A stretch of DNA of 64,000 bases from Fallopia convolvulus (lineage: Eukaryota; Streptophyta; Magnoliopsida; Caryophyllales; Polygonaceae): NCBI GenBank assembly GCA_964016875.1, contig OZ024735.1, positions 18,985,981 to 19,049,980 on the forward strand. The letters are read 5' to 3'. The notes under the pieces were generated by a model that made no database searches, had not been told where the DNA came from, and worked only from the letters and a program-made list of their open reading frames with translations. How positions within the stretch are numbered: the stretch's first letter is position 1; every line of letters starts with the position of its first letter. The translations under genes were made by a program, and so were the position numbers. Shown in pieces: positions 23,865-34,859 of this stretch.

Positions 23865-24323
23865 TTAGGTTATCCGTACATTACATGGCCAACCTGAATC
23901 ATCACTGTGGATGATCTTGAGGAATTTCAAAACAATAGGACGCCGACAAACATTTAAGCTTAAGCGTTCTAACGAAATAGCATTACAAACTGACAAATCT
24001 TGCGCTGCAAGGATCAATTGTTGAAGAAGAGGCGTGAGGACGAATCTTTTTGCTATGAAATCGGCTGCATTATTACATTCCCTGTAACAATGAAAATTTT
24101 GAATATGTGGAATAGAATCAAGCAAGGAATTAATATCATGGACTAAAGACTTAATTTCCCAATGAATTTTCCAGACTCTTTTAATCGAATTAATCAGAGA
24201 AAGATTATCTCCCTCAATAATGACATGAGAAAATTTAGACGCAACCACAAACTGAAGACCAAACCAAAGAGAAAACGCTTCAACTTGTAAGACGCTCATA
24301 GAAGGGAATTCTTTTCTATCCAA
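23865..24323 (-). pseudogene. LINE 3' fragment: RNase H-like domain
   Basis: The ORF matches the C-terminal RNase H-like (RVT_3) domain of plant L1-type LINEs: VEAFSLWFGLQF (first acidic residue), VIIEGDNLSLIN (second), and CYRECNNAADFIAKR (late acidic residue). The reverse transcriptase that should precede it is absent, so this is a 5'-truncated copy. Confidence 0.8.
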
Positions 24324-24903
24324 ATCGAGAATATTACTTTTGTGGTCTCAAGCAATAAAACTTGCAAATATATTCGAATTTTATTTTTTAGACGCGTCAA
24401 AATTTAATTTTATCAATTGGGATGCGGCTTTACTCAAGTCGCATTATTATGATAATAAAGTACTGTTGTAATACATCAAGTAACGACTTAAAACATATAC
24501 GGCCCCCTGTACTTGTGGAAATTTGTCACTTAGACACCTCACCTTTGGTTTGGACCTATTGAACACTTAAACTTAACAATTTGGACCTATTAAACACCTG
24601 ATCGCTGACAACTTCATTGAGTGTATGACACGCGCGTTGACATGTCATAATTTTTTTTGCCAACTGTGTGCCACATAAGATGAAAACTTGCCACATAAGT
24701 GACTTATTTGTGCCACGTAATCCCAAAACTTGCCACCTACATTCAAAGGTCAATTAATTTTTTCTTAAAAAAAAGGTGAATTAAATTTTTCTAATTAAAA
24801 CAAAAAACAAAAAAAAATCAGATCTGGAATTAATTATCCCCAGATCTGGATTTGGGATTTAGGGTTTCGCCCCCTGATCTGAATTAAAAACCATATCTGG
24901 CAT

Positions 24904-24928
24904 CCCCCCCCCCCCCCCCCCCCCCCCC
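24904..24928 (+). repeat. Homopolymer of 25 C
   Basis: An uninterrupted run of about 25 cytosines inside the MULE. Its exact length may be a sequencing estimate. Confidence 0.85.
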
Positions 24929-25009
24929 AATTGAGTTCAACATAGAGAAAGGTGATTACAAGCAGATGATTCAACGCATCCTCGAACAACTAGGACGATT
25001 GACAGGAGG

Positions 25010-25340
25010 AGGACGATCGAGGAGGCGCCGCCGCAAGACTGGATAGATCTCGTACTCTCAACCGCCGAGCAAACCGTCACCGTCCGGATCCGATGCGATA
25101 AACCTTACTTAGTTGGTTATCAATCGAAACACAAAAACTGGTTTGAGTTTGGCCGGAACAAGCCTCGCCATCTCCGTCAGATCTGACGTCCTCGGCGCCG
25201 AGTCGACCTTTTCGACTCCCTCCTCTTCGACGACGTTGATCCTCTCGAGTTGGAGATCGGAGTCGCCACATTACTTTCCGGTCTGGTCGATGTCGTGCTT
25301 GTCGCGGATGACTACCCAGATCCGATCTGGCGGTGAGGGA
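25010..25340 (+). pseudogene. Captured gene fragment in the MULE, possibly ribosome-inactivating-protein-like
   Basis: Across two plus-strand frames there is protein-like coding sequence with high GC, unlike the AT-rich element arms. One stretch contains VRIRCDKPYLVGYQ and WFEFG, which recalls the N-terminal half of ribosome-inactivating protein A-chains (family N-glycosidases acting on 28S rRNA). The match is by eye and short. The reading frame is broken by a stop near 25186 and a frameshift, and the catalytic region is not seen, so no active product is expected. It could instead be an unrelated captured exon. Confidence 0.3.
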
Positions 25341-25663
25341 GAGAGGCGGTGAGGGAGAAAGTGTATAGGGAGAAAGGTGAGGAAGGGAGAGTGCACGTGG
25401 CAAATGGCTTCCCAGAACTTGCATTTTTTACATTTTTTTTTGTTTTAATCTAATTGAAGAACTAATATCAAATTATCAAAAACTATATATCCGTATATGC
25501 CAGTTCTCAATTTTTTTATTATTAAATTTTCAAGTCACCCATCAATTTATGGTTTAGATTTGGCTTCACTCCTGCCATATAAATTCAAACCAAAGATGAG
25601 GTGTTTAAGTGATAAATTTACACAAGTACAGAAGACGGTATATGTTTTAAGCCATCAAGTAAC

Positions 25664-26187
25664 ACCAACCATTAATTACGGCCAACCAAATGACAAATAC
25701 TGATGACGAAATGACGTGCGACATCATTTGTGTTAATTAAGCTAGAATAATATATTAGCAACTAGTTTGAAGTGCAAAGTTATTTTCGTCATCTTCTAAA
25801 ATTTTTTAATCAAATTCTACCAAAAAAAATAAAATATCAACGCCATTTTACACTTAGAGACGCCGTTTAGTAAAATGAGTTGGAAGTGGAGTTGGAGATA
25901 GGCCTCCTATTTATTACTTGGTTTTAAAGTTATCGCACTTGCTCTCTCTGTTACTGTTATCAAAATTAGAACTGAAACTGGATCTAATTGTCTAAATATT
26001 TGGAATAACGAGTTGATTTTAATTAAACAAGTGTGAAATTATAAAAAAAGGATATAAAGGTTTAGATAATATATTTATTATTCCTAATTGATATTTAAAA
26101 AATTTGTATTAAAAATCAAAATGTCACTAAATTTCGCCTCCACCTTCATACTCTCTCCTCCGGCCGCCCACACCGGGTGGGTGACCC
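25664..26187. other. Intergenic DNA
   Basis: No gene. The right part (26130-26187) is pyrimidine- and GC-richer and is the left half of the target into which the next element inserted. Confidence 0.45.
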
Positions 26188-26440
26188 TGTAATGACCCGA
26201 AATGGATCAAGAGAATTAGAAAGGAAATTGATAGAGATTAAAGTAGAGAAGAGAGAAATTAAGGAAGAAGATTAGGGAAAAGGGAAGTTGCAAGAAGTAG
26301 TAGGAGAAAGAGATAAAAGGGAAATATGATTTTCATTAATTCTCAGATATCAGTACAAGTGAATATGTCTAAGCATTTATAGGCTTTTGGCCTATTTACA
26401 AATTATGCCCATATTTTTCCTATATTACACATTCCTAACA
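26188..26440 (-). repeat. 3' LTR of the non-autonomous element
   Basis: 253 bp. Minus-strand ends TGTTAGGAATG and GGGTCATTACA. It differs from the other LTR at only a few positions (for example aaatggatc against aaatagatc). Confidence 0.92.
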
Positions 26441-26443
26441 ATA

Positions 26444-26453
26444 CTCCCCCCTT
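26444..26453 (-). promoter_or_regulatory. Polypurine tract
   Basis: On the minus strand aaggggggag lies just upstream of the 3' LTR, the expected plus-strand primer position. Confidence 0.8.
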
Positions 26454-27081
26454 ATAGAACCTTGTCCTCAAGGTTCCACATGAAACGGAGAGACCATCAA
26501 GTTGTTAACATGTGCAAATACCAGCTGGTTGCAAGAAGACTATTGAATGCAAACCATTCACAAATCAGCACTGGATCACTTCACATGACTTGGGCACTTG
26601 TTCATCTCAGCCTCCACATATAGCTTTGTATGCTAAATGTCAATCCATGATCAAAAGCAACTTGACTGTGCAATCTAAGCAACTTGACTAGTCAGCAACA
26701 AACCCCATTCTACAACAAATCAACCCTAATTGAACAAATCAGTAGCAATCAAGCAGCAACTTGGCACAAACTTCACCCATATCAACCCATGTTGGCCTGC
26801 TCATATGGCTTCATGCTTAAGAAAATTTTGCCATTGTGAAACCAAACTTCCACCATATATCCATTTACTGAACTTGCTAGTTTCATATATCCATTTACTG
26901 TGAAAATTCATCCCACGATTATTGGAGGAGAATGAATGCCCCACTTGAAATCAACATTGATGCACTGGTGATCCAAAATTCAACTACTTAGCATCAAAAC
27001 TTGAATTCTCTTGTATAGTCAAGAGGCAAGCAATTAACCGAATTTGTACTATCAGTGTATGCATCAACACAATTTCCACTG

Positions 27082-28434
27082 TCATAAACAACTTCCTCCA
27101 GGATCAAATACTAATCTTGGTTTAAGGATTTCAATCTTCATAATAGCATTGACTCCACTTGGAATCCTTGTCAATCCAGTAGCAATCCAAGCAAGCAATA
27201 CAACACATATAACAAAAATCAAATTGTCTCCTATGCTGAATTTAGACCCAAGCAAATTACTCTTTGTAAGCTGTATTTTACCTCTATCAAATGACACCAA
27301 AAGTGGGTCTTGATTTGCTTCCTTCATAATTGCTTCATCCCTACAGATTTCCTCAGAACCTGACCACTTCTTTTCTTCAGTAGAACTCAAAGTTTGAGAG
27401 GAGCTAAATGCCAAGTGAGATGCATCCTGGATTTCCTCAAAATAATCCTGAATAATAGGAACCTTGAGAATAGTCAATTCCTGGATCAAACTTTCAGTAA
27501 TTCCCGGATCAAAAACACAATCACCCATTAGACGATTGGCATTGCTCTGCTGTACAGAATAGTCAATTTTCTTGGAATCTCTATTAGACATTTCAGCAAA
27601 CATATGATGTGCAGTGAAAATTGCCTCAAATTCAGATATTTTGCCCTTAGAATTACCCAACCCAATATCACCAAGGTCAATCAATTCATCCTTTCGAACC
27701 CTTCTTCTAGGGTTACTGCCATCTGAGAGTGGAAATTCCAACAATGGAAAATGAGAATTACCTTTGAGATCAAAACCTTGAGAAAATATTATGTTTCCAA
27801 AATTCCAATTTGTCTTCTCTAACACCATTTTGCTACCCATATCCTCAGTCGATGCTACTATTACTTCAGAATTCACAAAATTTGCTTCGAGATTAGAGTT
27901 ATTCTCCGAATTCGCCCCTAAATCCGCTCCGAAATTTCCCGGTCTTTCCGAATTTGCACCAAGATTAGAAGTGAGGATTTGCAAATTAACATTCTTTGGA
28001 ATTCTTTCTTTGGCCGCTTCTGCTTGAATTAGATGTTCATCGGTCTGTTGAGTATCGTCCCTTATTGCGTTCGCAAATTGTTGCATCTGTGTGAGTATCG
28101 GCTTCGCTTTCTTGGCGCTCCCTTCCATCTTCTTGGCCAGGGAAAAATTCTGTTCGTCGGCATCTTTCGTACTAAGGAACGGCACCGTAGTTGGATCAAG
28201 ATACCGATCATCGGTTGGTTCCAATCCCAATTCTTGATACATGTATTTTGCCAACGCTCGATTCCAATATTGAAATTCGATCAAGTAATCATTATCGATC
28301 CAAGGAGACATCCCCCTTGAAACTCTCATCACACTAATTTGCTCATCCACGGTCAGCTTACTCCAGAGTTGATCGGAGAACAACATCTCTTGGGCCTTCA
28401 CACGATCCGCCATTGTTGTCTTCGAGGCTTCCAT
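27082..28434 (-). CDS. 450-aa ORF of the non-autonomous LTR element, unknown function
   Basis: This is the longest open frame in the window, with no stop or frameshift. The ATG (28434-28432) lies about 55 bp after the primer-binding site, the position of gag. I do not recognise a retroviral capsid, zinc knuckle, protease or polymerase. The first ~90 residues (rich in W, Y and acidic residues: WSKLTVDEQISVM, YWNRALAKYMYQELGLEP) look globular and could be a diverged gag. The middle has low-complexity N/E-rich 'GANSE' repeats. Residues ~404-422 (NLIFVICVVLLAWIATGLT) form one predicted membrane helix with a ~28-residue basic tail. A membrane segment is not expected in gag, so a captured host sequence or env-like tail is possible. 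Conservation of the frame could merely reflect recent insertion. Confidence 0.7.
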   Translation of the reverse strand: MEASKTTMADRVKAQEMLFSDQLWSKLTVDEQISVMRVSRGMSPWIDNDYLIEFQYWNRALAKYMYQELGLEPTDDRYLDPTTVPFLSTKDADEQNFSLAKKMEGSAKKAKPILTQMQQFANAIRDDTQQTDEHLIQAEAAKERIPKNVNLQILTSNLGANSERPGNFGADLGANSENNSNLEANFVNSEVIVASTEDMGSKMVLEKTNWNFGNIIFSQGFDLKGNSHFPLLEFPLSDGSNPRRRVRKDELIDLGDIGLGNSKGKISEFEAIFTAHHMFAEMSNRDSKKIDYSVQQSNANRLMGDCVFDPGITESLIQELTILKVPIIQDYFEEIQDASHLAFSSSQTLSSTEEKKWSGSEEICRDEAIMKEANQDPLLVSFDRGKIQLTKSNLLGSKFSIGDNLIFVICVVLLAWIATGLTRIPSGVNAIMKIEILKPRLVFDPGGSCL

Positions 28435-28489
28435 TGAATACGACGAATTAGGTCAAAAAAAATTCCTAAATTGAACGCGCGAATCGATT

Positions 28490-28501
28490 GCTCTGATACC
28501 A
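28490..28501 (-). promoter_or_regulatory. Primer-binding site (initiator Met-tRNA)
   Basis: On the minus strand TGGTATCAGAGC, complementary to the 3' end of initiator tRNA-Met, three bases after the 5' LTR. Confidence 0.9.
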
Positions 28502-28504
28502 ATT

Positions 28505-28758
28505 TGTAATGACCCGAAATAGATCAAGAGAATTAGAAAGGAAATTGATAGAGATTAAAGTAGAGAAGAGAGAAATTAAGGAAGAAGATTAGGGAAAAGG
28601 GAAGTTGCAGAGAAGTAGTAGGAGAAAGAGATAAAAGGGAAATATGATTTTCATTAATTCTCAGATATCAGTACAAGTGAATATGTCTAAGCATTTATAG
28701 GCTTTTGGCCTATTTACAAATTATGCCCATATTTTTTCTATATTACACATTCCTAACA
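28505..28758 (-). repeat. 5' LTR of the non-autonomous element
   Basis: 254 bp, TG...CA ends on the minus strand, followed by the primer-binding site. Confidence 0.92.
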
Positions 28759-28803
28759 GACCCACCCAATCCACCATGCAGCCCGACCCACCCTTCTCTT
28801 CCC

Positions 28804-29390
28804 AGATTTGGTTCTCGCAGCCACAATTCACTTCTTCTCGACTGATACGTTACAATTATGGTTGAGGAGATTATCATATTGTTTCTTTTTTTTAGCTATG
28901 GTTTATCTTTTAATAAGGATATAATTTTAATATTTCAGCATTATGTTTTCCTTATTTTTTAGATATTAAGGCCTAGTATAAATATCATCATATAATGTAT
29001 TTCAAGAAGAAATCAATCAATGAGAAATTAATTATCCAAACCCTATCTCTCTCTAATCTCCCTTCTTTGTTCTCTTCTCTCGTCTCTCTGATCTCTTCTC
29101 TCGTCTCCCCTTCACAATCAATTTGGTTCTTCTTCTTCTTCTTAATATTATAGTATCATCGACCAATTCCGTCGTTGTCGAATTCTTCGGCTCCTCCTCT
29201 GCCACCTCGCCTGCCTAGATCTAGTTCTCACAGCCCTGATTCAATCCTCCTCGACTAATTCTGCCATTGTGGACTCCTCCTCTGCCATCATTGTCTGCCT
29301 AGATCCAGTGCGTGCAACCTTGGTTCAATCCTTCTTAACCAATTTTTCCGTCGTCGACTCCTCCGCCACCGTCATCACCTCCCAAACTAT
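28804..29390 (+). repeat. ~85-bp repeat, three units, first one split by a solo LTR
   Basis: Units begin agatttggttctcgcag (28804), agatctagttctcacag (29217) and agatccagtgcgtgcaa (29301) and contain ttcaatcc-tcctcgac and gtcgactcctcctctgcc. The solo LTR at 28843-29158 sits inside the first. No ORF is maintained. Confidence 0.7.
28843..29158 (+). mobile_element. Solo LTR (316 bp)
   Basis: It starts TGATACGTTACA and ends TAGTATCA (6-bp perfect inverted ends TGATAC/GTATCA) and is flanked by a perfect 5-bp TSD, tcgac (28838-28842 and 29159-29163). It has a promoter-like tagtataaatatc at about 28975-28987 and a CT-rich tail. With no internal region it is the product of LTR-LTR recombination. Confidence 0.88.
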
Positions 29391-30281
29391 CGTCGATGAC
29401 GTTCCACCTGTAAGTCCTTAAGCTTCCTCTCAAAAAATTGCGAAACACACAAGTGCAAGTTGGAAAAAAAATTAAGCTCCTTTAGCAAAGAAAAGTTGTT
29501 AGTCGAACGATAAAATTAAAGCTCCTCATTCCTCGGAAATTAATTAAACAAACTTCTAGGGTAAAAGATTACTTCATAAATCTAGCTTGATTTCACTATT
29601 TATAGTAACGGTATTTCTATTGTAAGTAAAATTTTGTAATTATGCTTTTCCTTTTGTTACTACGTTTTACTCTCTATCTTTATTTTCTATTCAACAATAT
29701 TTGTCATTTGACATATTTTAACCTATTTTTTTCAATATTATCTTTACTAAAAAAGAATAATTGCATAAATTTGCAATAGAAGATGAAAGATCTGAACAAG
29801 ATTGAGGGGGGTTTAAGTTAAATTAGGTAATTTCTTAATTTTAGACATGAAATTGAAGACCTATGGAAGAACTGGCGCCAAGTGCGCCAGATTGAATGCT
29901 AGCACCGCTCGATCAGGATCTTGTTGTTCACGAAGAGGCTTTATCTTTGGAAATGGTGATCGACCAAAGGGGCCGAAAAAATAGGATTTTTTAGAGGATA
30001 GAACCTATGGTCTAGATACCATAAAAGGTAGAATATGAAACCCTTTTTGAGATCTTCTCATAAAGGAGAATATTATATATAGAGAGAGATTACAATGTAC
30101 ATACTTGGAAAACAAGATATAGAAAAGATTAGAATATTAATAATAAGGAAACAAATATATTACAAAGATAAGAAAATTTGATTTTATCTCATCTTCTCTA
30201 TATTTTTTGGTAGAAGAAGAGACGACACTCTCCGGGCCCTCGAGGGACATTTTATTAAAGCAACAAAGGGCTAATTAGTCA
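29391..30281. other. Intergenic DNA with a possible LTR/primer-binding-site scrap
   Basis: At 30010-30021 the minus strand reads TGGTATCTAGAC, a degraded form of the Met-tRNA primer-binding site. The AT-rich DNA to its right (30022-30190) may be a minus-strand Copia LTR remnant. Nothing else is supported. Confidence 0.35.
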
Positions 30282-31260
30282 TCAAGCGAGGGATAGCCTG
30301 ACCATAACATCAACAAACAGTAATAAAGGAATCCCCTCAGGCGGGGCAAACAAAACTTGAAATCCTAACGGAAAGCAGAAAGCAATAGAGGCGAGGCAAT
30401 CGACAACTACATTCGCCTCTCGATACACAAGACGGAATTGGACAACCCGATCCCTACTACTAAAGCCTTGACATTGTTTAACCAGGTTGAACAAGGGTTG
30501 ACTCTTATTAATTCTAGAATTTAAAAGACCAATAACCAAAATCGAATCTGATTCCAACATCACCTATCTAAAGCCCTTATCCCAAGCAAGTTGAAGGCCA
30601 TCACGAATTCCCCAAAGCTCTACCATAGGCACCGAGCACGACTCGATGTTATGAACAAAACCATGGATCCATGGCCCGTTATGATCCCGTAGCACACCCC
30701 CTGTCGTCGCCATTTTTAATTTCACCTAGTCCACGTCCGATTTATTCCAAGAGATTTCATGCCCTACTAGTAGAAAGAGACGTACCCGTGGCCCAAGAAT
30801 ACTCCCTTACTTGCTCCATGATAAAGACATATTTTTCCGAGACAAACACCTCTTCATTAAACACATTTGAATTTCGCCAATGCCAAATCCATCAAAGAGT
30901 TATAGCAAAGATAACACTCCAATCCTGCTCTTCTTTCACACCAAGATCGCCAACATCAATTCTTAACCAAGACGCAAAGGGTGCCTGAAAGAAAGAGAAG
31001 CAAAAATCAATAGCTTTTAAACGGATCCAAATATTCTTAACTCGGGGACAATCCTGAAAGAGATGCTCATAAGTCTCGTCGTCCGCATGACACAAGGTAC
31101 ATCTACGAGAGTTAGCAATGTGTTTCTGCATCTCTTGACATTAGACGTAATTCCCCCTTTGCTCGCCATCCAAACAAAGCTCTTGATCCTCTCACGCGCC
31201 TTTGATTTTCCAAACTGATCGATAGAAATTGTCATCAACTCCCATTCTATACAGGTTCCC
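30282..31260 (-). pseudogene. LINE 3' fragment: zf-RVT region and RNase H-like domain
   Basis: Read on the minus strand, the frames give the zf-RVT block (RCTLCHADDETYEHLFQDC, about 31100-31040), normally found after the reverse transcriptase of plant L1 LINEs. Then comes an RNase H-like domain (MLESDSILVIGLLN and VYREANVVVDCLASIA, 30563-30282). Frames shift at least twice between the two. Reverse transcriptase and endonuclease are missing: a 5'-truncated, dead LINE copy. Confidence 0.82.
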
Positions 31261-32236
31261 TTACAGCAAACTAAAACCGGAAGCTACAGAGTAATTTCTA
31301 TATGGATTTTTTATATACATAAAATAATCTTTTTTTTTTTTATAAAATTAGTAATAGGGATACTCCCGTGTATCAACAAATTTCGGTTTATGTATGTTAT
31401 ATTTATATAAATCCTTCTTAGTTTTATAATAAATCGATTGATATGCTAAAAGATCATATCTATACATTTTTTGAAAATGATTGTTTTTAATTAGCTGCTT
31501 TATTTTTTCTTAGCATTATTTTTGTAATTGATAATTAGAATTTAGATTGGAACAAGTTTCTTTCCTTCTGTTTCTATTAAACATTCTTTCGATTTTAACA
31601 AAGCCAATCTATGAGTTTAAGAGAAAATACATTTTTATGCTCATTGGCTCACCAAATTGTGGATCTCAATCTACACTTGATCGTGGACTCGATCAAACCC
31701 TAAGTTGTGAGCTCAACTTACCTATCCAAGTATCCAACACTCGCTCAATGACCAGGTGGATTTTGTTGTGACCTCGACCAAGTCTTGGATCGTCACCAAC
31801 CAATTTGTTCAATTCATATATAGAGTTTAACTATTTAAGTTCATGTTCCACGAGATTCAACTAAAAGACAAAGAGCATTCTTGAAAACGGGACTGCTAAT
31901 CAAACGTGAGTAAGCAAAGAATAATCACATATCAATTAGTATTAGAAGTTTAGAACCCACCTAAAGACCTATTATTATATGTACATGTCATCGATCATCA
32001 ACAGCAATCTCAGTCTCTCCCTATCTCTCTACTTCCTTTAGGCAACGATATGACAGCTAGCACAAAATGTGTGAGAAAAGGTGTAAAAGGACTCATCTCC
32101 ATATGTGCTCCACCACCCACCCTAAACCTACAATGTGGCTTTTTTATGTGTGTGTGTGCACAGCTGGCTATGTGCCTTCTGCATATATATACATTCATTA
32201 TTTTTGACCCTTTTTACTTGGTGGGGTGACTAGTAA
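31261..32236. other. Intergenic DNA
   Basis: No gene or mobile element identified. A short (TG)n run lies at about 32147-32158. Confidence 0.45.
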
Positions 32237-32244
32237 GTAGTAAC

Positions 32245-33034
32245 TAGAGTTGTCAAAAGCTGACCCGATCGGAAAAATCGATCCGAATCGCCTGAAAAAT
32301 TTAGGGTTAAGACCCGAAAATTTGAACCCCGAAACCCAAAATAAACCGAACCCGATAGACTCGAAACCCGTTGGGTTCAAACCCGAAAAAACCGTTGGGT
32401 TGACCCAATTTGTTATATTTATGAATATATAATATATTTTGAAAATTATACTATATTTTATTATTAAAATATATAAAAATAATAGATTTATTATTAAATA
32501 TCATTTTTTGAATAAAAAATATTTTAATAATTGTAAGAAAATCAATTTTCTTGACTTGTTAGGTCGACCCGACCCGCCCGACAACCCGCAATGACCCGAC
32601 CCGATTTGACCGGTGACCCGTTACGACCCGAACCCGACTCAACCCGAACCTGAAATAACCGAACCCGAACCCGACCTGATCGACCCGATTTGATCGGGTT
32701 TGAAACCCGTTGGGTTCAAACCCGAAACCCGTTGGGTTGACCCGATTTGTTATAATTTTAGAATATATATAATATATTTTAAAAATTATAATATATTGTA
32801 TTATTAAAATATATAAAAATAATAGATTATCATTAAATATCTTTTTTTAAATAAAATAATATTTTAATAATTGTAAAAACATTGATTTTCTTGACCTGTT
32901 TGGCCGACCTGACCCGCCTGAAAACCCGCAATGACCCGACCCGATTTGACTGATGACCCGTTACGACCCGGACCCGACTCAACCCGAACCTGAAATAATT
33001 TGAACCCGAACCCGACCCGACCTACTCGTTTGAC
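32245..33034. mobile_element. hAT-like MITE, CCCGAACCCGA-rich family, copy 3 (with internal duplication)
   Basis: It starts tagagttgtcaaaagctgac like its relatives, but the family's arm/AT-core/arm pattern occurs twice: a second gttgggttcaaacccg and AT core begins near 32700. It is 790 bp, nearly double the usual length. The right end stops at cgtttgac without the expected acctcta. Flanks gtagtaac (32237-32244) and gtggtaac (33035-33042) match at 7 of 8 positions, but the right one overlaps the proposed Copia LTR start. Confidence 0.65.
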
Positions 33035-33035
33035 G

Positions 33036-33174
33036 TGGTAACAACAGTTTTGCTAGAATGTAGAATTCCCCTTGGGGTTGCCATTCTCTTCATTAATCAA
33101 TATATAGTACAATTACAAGGCTGAAGCCCAAGTTAGGCCCAATATACAAATATACAATAATATATATGTTAACA
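33036..33174 (-). repeat. Probable 3' LTR of the minus-strand Copia element
   Basis: On the minus strand it starts TGTTAACATATAT just after a purine-rich gactgcgggtgtg and ends gttgttacca (139 bp). Without a 5' copy the outer end is inferred. Confidence 0.55.
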
Positions 33175-34804
33175 CACACCCGCAGTCGAAACGGGAGAGG
33201 ACCTAACAGTGAGACTGTCTTTGAAATCAAGAAATAATGAACGTGGCAAACCCTTTGTAAAAATGTCAGCATATTGATATGATGACGGAACATGGAGAAC
33301 TCGAACATGTCCAATGGCGACATTATCTCGAACAAAATGAATGTTCAACTCAACATGCTTGGTACACTGGTGTTGAACGGGATTGTGAGCAAGATAAGCG
33401 GCAGACACATTATCTGTATACACAAGTGTAGCCCGAGAGAGAGGACAATGTAGTTCGAAAAGAAGGTTACGAATCCATGAACATTCAGCAACAACATTAG
33501 CGACACCTCTGTACTCAGCCTCTGCACTAGATCTGGATATCACACCCTGACGTTTGGAGGACCAGGAAACGAGAGTGTCATTCAGAAAGACACAACATCC
33601 CGATGTCGATCGACGAGTATCAGGGCACCCGACCCAATCAGCATCAGTATATGCAATCAGCTATGGTGTAGCAGACGGTGTAATAGTAATCCCATAATCA
33701 AGAGTGCCATGTATATAACGAATTATACGCTTAAGAGCATGAAAATGGCTCTCTCTAGGATCATGGATAAACAAACAAACCTGCTGAACTGCATAAGATA
33801 TGTCAGGACGTGAGAAAGTTAAATACTGAAGTGCATCAGCAAGACTTCTGTAAAGTGTAGGATCACGACCAGGAGGACCAGCGTTAGCGCAGAGCTTAGT
33901 GTCGGGCTCTACAAGAGTAACTGAAGGCCTACACGAAGACATGGATGCTCGTTCAACAATCTCACGAGCATATTTGCCCTGACATAAAAACAAACCAGAA
34001 TCTGTTTGCATGTTGAAATGCCGAGAAAATAAGACAGAGGCCCTAAGTCAGTAATGGAAAATTCCCGACTGAGTAGACGGATAATGTGCTGACGAAGAGA
34101 GTCAGAGGACGCTGTAAGAATAATGTCGTCGACATAGAGAAGCAAATAAGCTGTATTATGGCCCTGACACAATATAAATAAAGAGAATCACTCTTACTGC
34201 CGACGAAACCGAGAGTGTAAAGATACGCTGCAAACCGCTGGTACCAGGCCTTGGGAGCCTGTTTGAGACCATAAAGCGACTTTCATAGTCGACACACATG
34301 CTTGGGATACATAGAGTCAACAAAACCCGGGGGCTGAAACATGTAAACTGTCTCTCGAAGATGGCCATAGAGAAAAGCATTCTTGACATCTAATTGATGA
34401 ATTTGCCAAGAACGGGAAACAACAAGATGTAACACAGTGCGATTAGTAGCCGGTTTGACAACCGGGCTAAAAGTCTCATCACAATCAATTCCGATTTCTT
34501 GTGAACGGCCATTGTCAACGAGGCGAGCCTTGTACCGCTCTAACGAACTGTCAGAGCGAAACTTATGCCGAAAGAGCCACATACATCAAACCACATTTGC
34601 CTTGGGTGGACAAGGTACCAATTCCCAAGTTCCATTACTAATAAGAGCTCGATATTCGTCTTTCATGGTGGCACACCAATTTGGGTCAAGGAGGGCGGAT
34701 TTATGTGATGTGGGTAAAGGGGATAGATTGGGTTGTGGTGTGGTGGTATTGAGGTCAAAAATATCCCGGGGTTTGAAAATTCCTGCTTTGCTCCGAGTAG
34801 TCAT
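33169..34804 (-). pseudogene. Copia reverse transcriptase and RNase H, frameshifted
   Basis: The minus-strand frames run from 'MTTRSKAGIFKPRD' and 'NGTWELVPCP' (start of the RT domain), through WLFRHKF, QLDVKNAFLYG, the catalytic LLLYVDDIILT at about 34150, SYFLGI, to RNase H with SAEAEYRGVA and 'HVELNIHFVRDNV'. At least three frame changes and a stop separate these pieces. The YVDD aspartates are intact. Confidence 0.88.
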
Positions 34805-34859
34805 AGGATGAGTATTGGGAGGTGGGGATTGGGGAAGGGCATGGTCTGGGGTTGGGGGA

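Larger units (their letters stand above)
24485..25652. mobile_element. Mutator-like non-autonomous element (Pack-MULE type), 1.17 kb
   Basis: Terminal inverted repeats of about 75 bp pair at the ends (gacttaaaacatata..., tgtacttgtg-aaattt, tcacttaracacctca, ctttggttt). The same 11-bp sequence, catcaagtaac, flanks both sides (24474-24484 and 25653-25663), in the 8-11 bp range of MULE duplications. It carries no transposase but holds a GC-rich gene-like segment at 25010-25340 and a poly-C run. Confidence 0.88.
26188..28758 (-). mobile_element. Complete, young non-autonomous LTR retrotransposon (2.57 kb)
   Basis: Two near-identical LTRs (26188-26440 and 28505-28758; I see about three differences) are flanked by a perfect 5-bp TSD, gaccc (26183-26187 and 28759-28763). 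On the minus strand it has a Met-tRNA primer-binding site, one long ORF, and a polypurine tract. There is no protease, reverse transcriptase, RNase H or integrase. Just before the polypurine tract the frame reads NLEDKVL, a phrase found at the end of some gypsy pol ORFs, hinting at descent from a chromovirus. It must have used enzymes from another element. Confidence 0.92.

Noticed and set aside
25077..25424. 115-aa minus-strand ORF
   Set aside because: Antisense to the captured fragment in the MULE; serine/proline/arginine-rich and without a domain.
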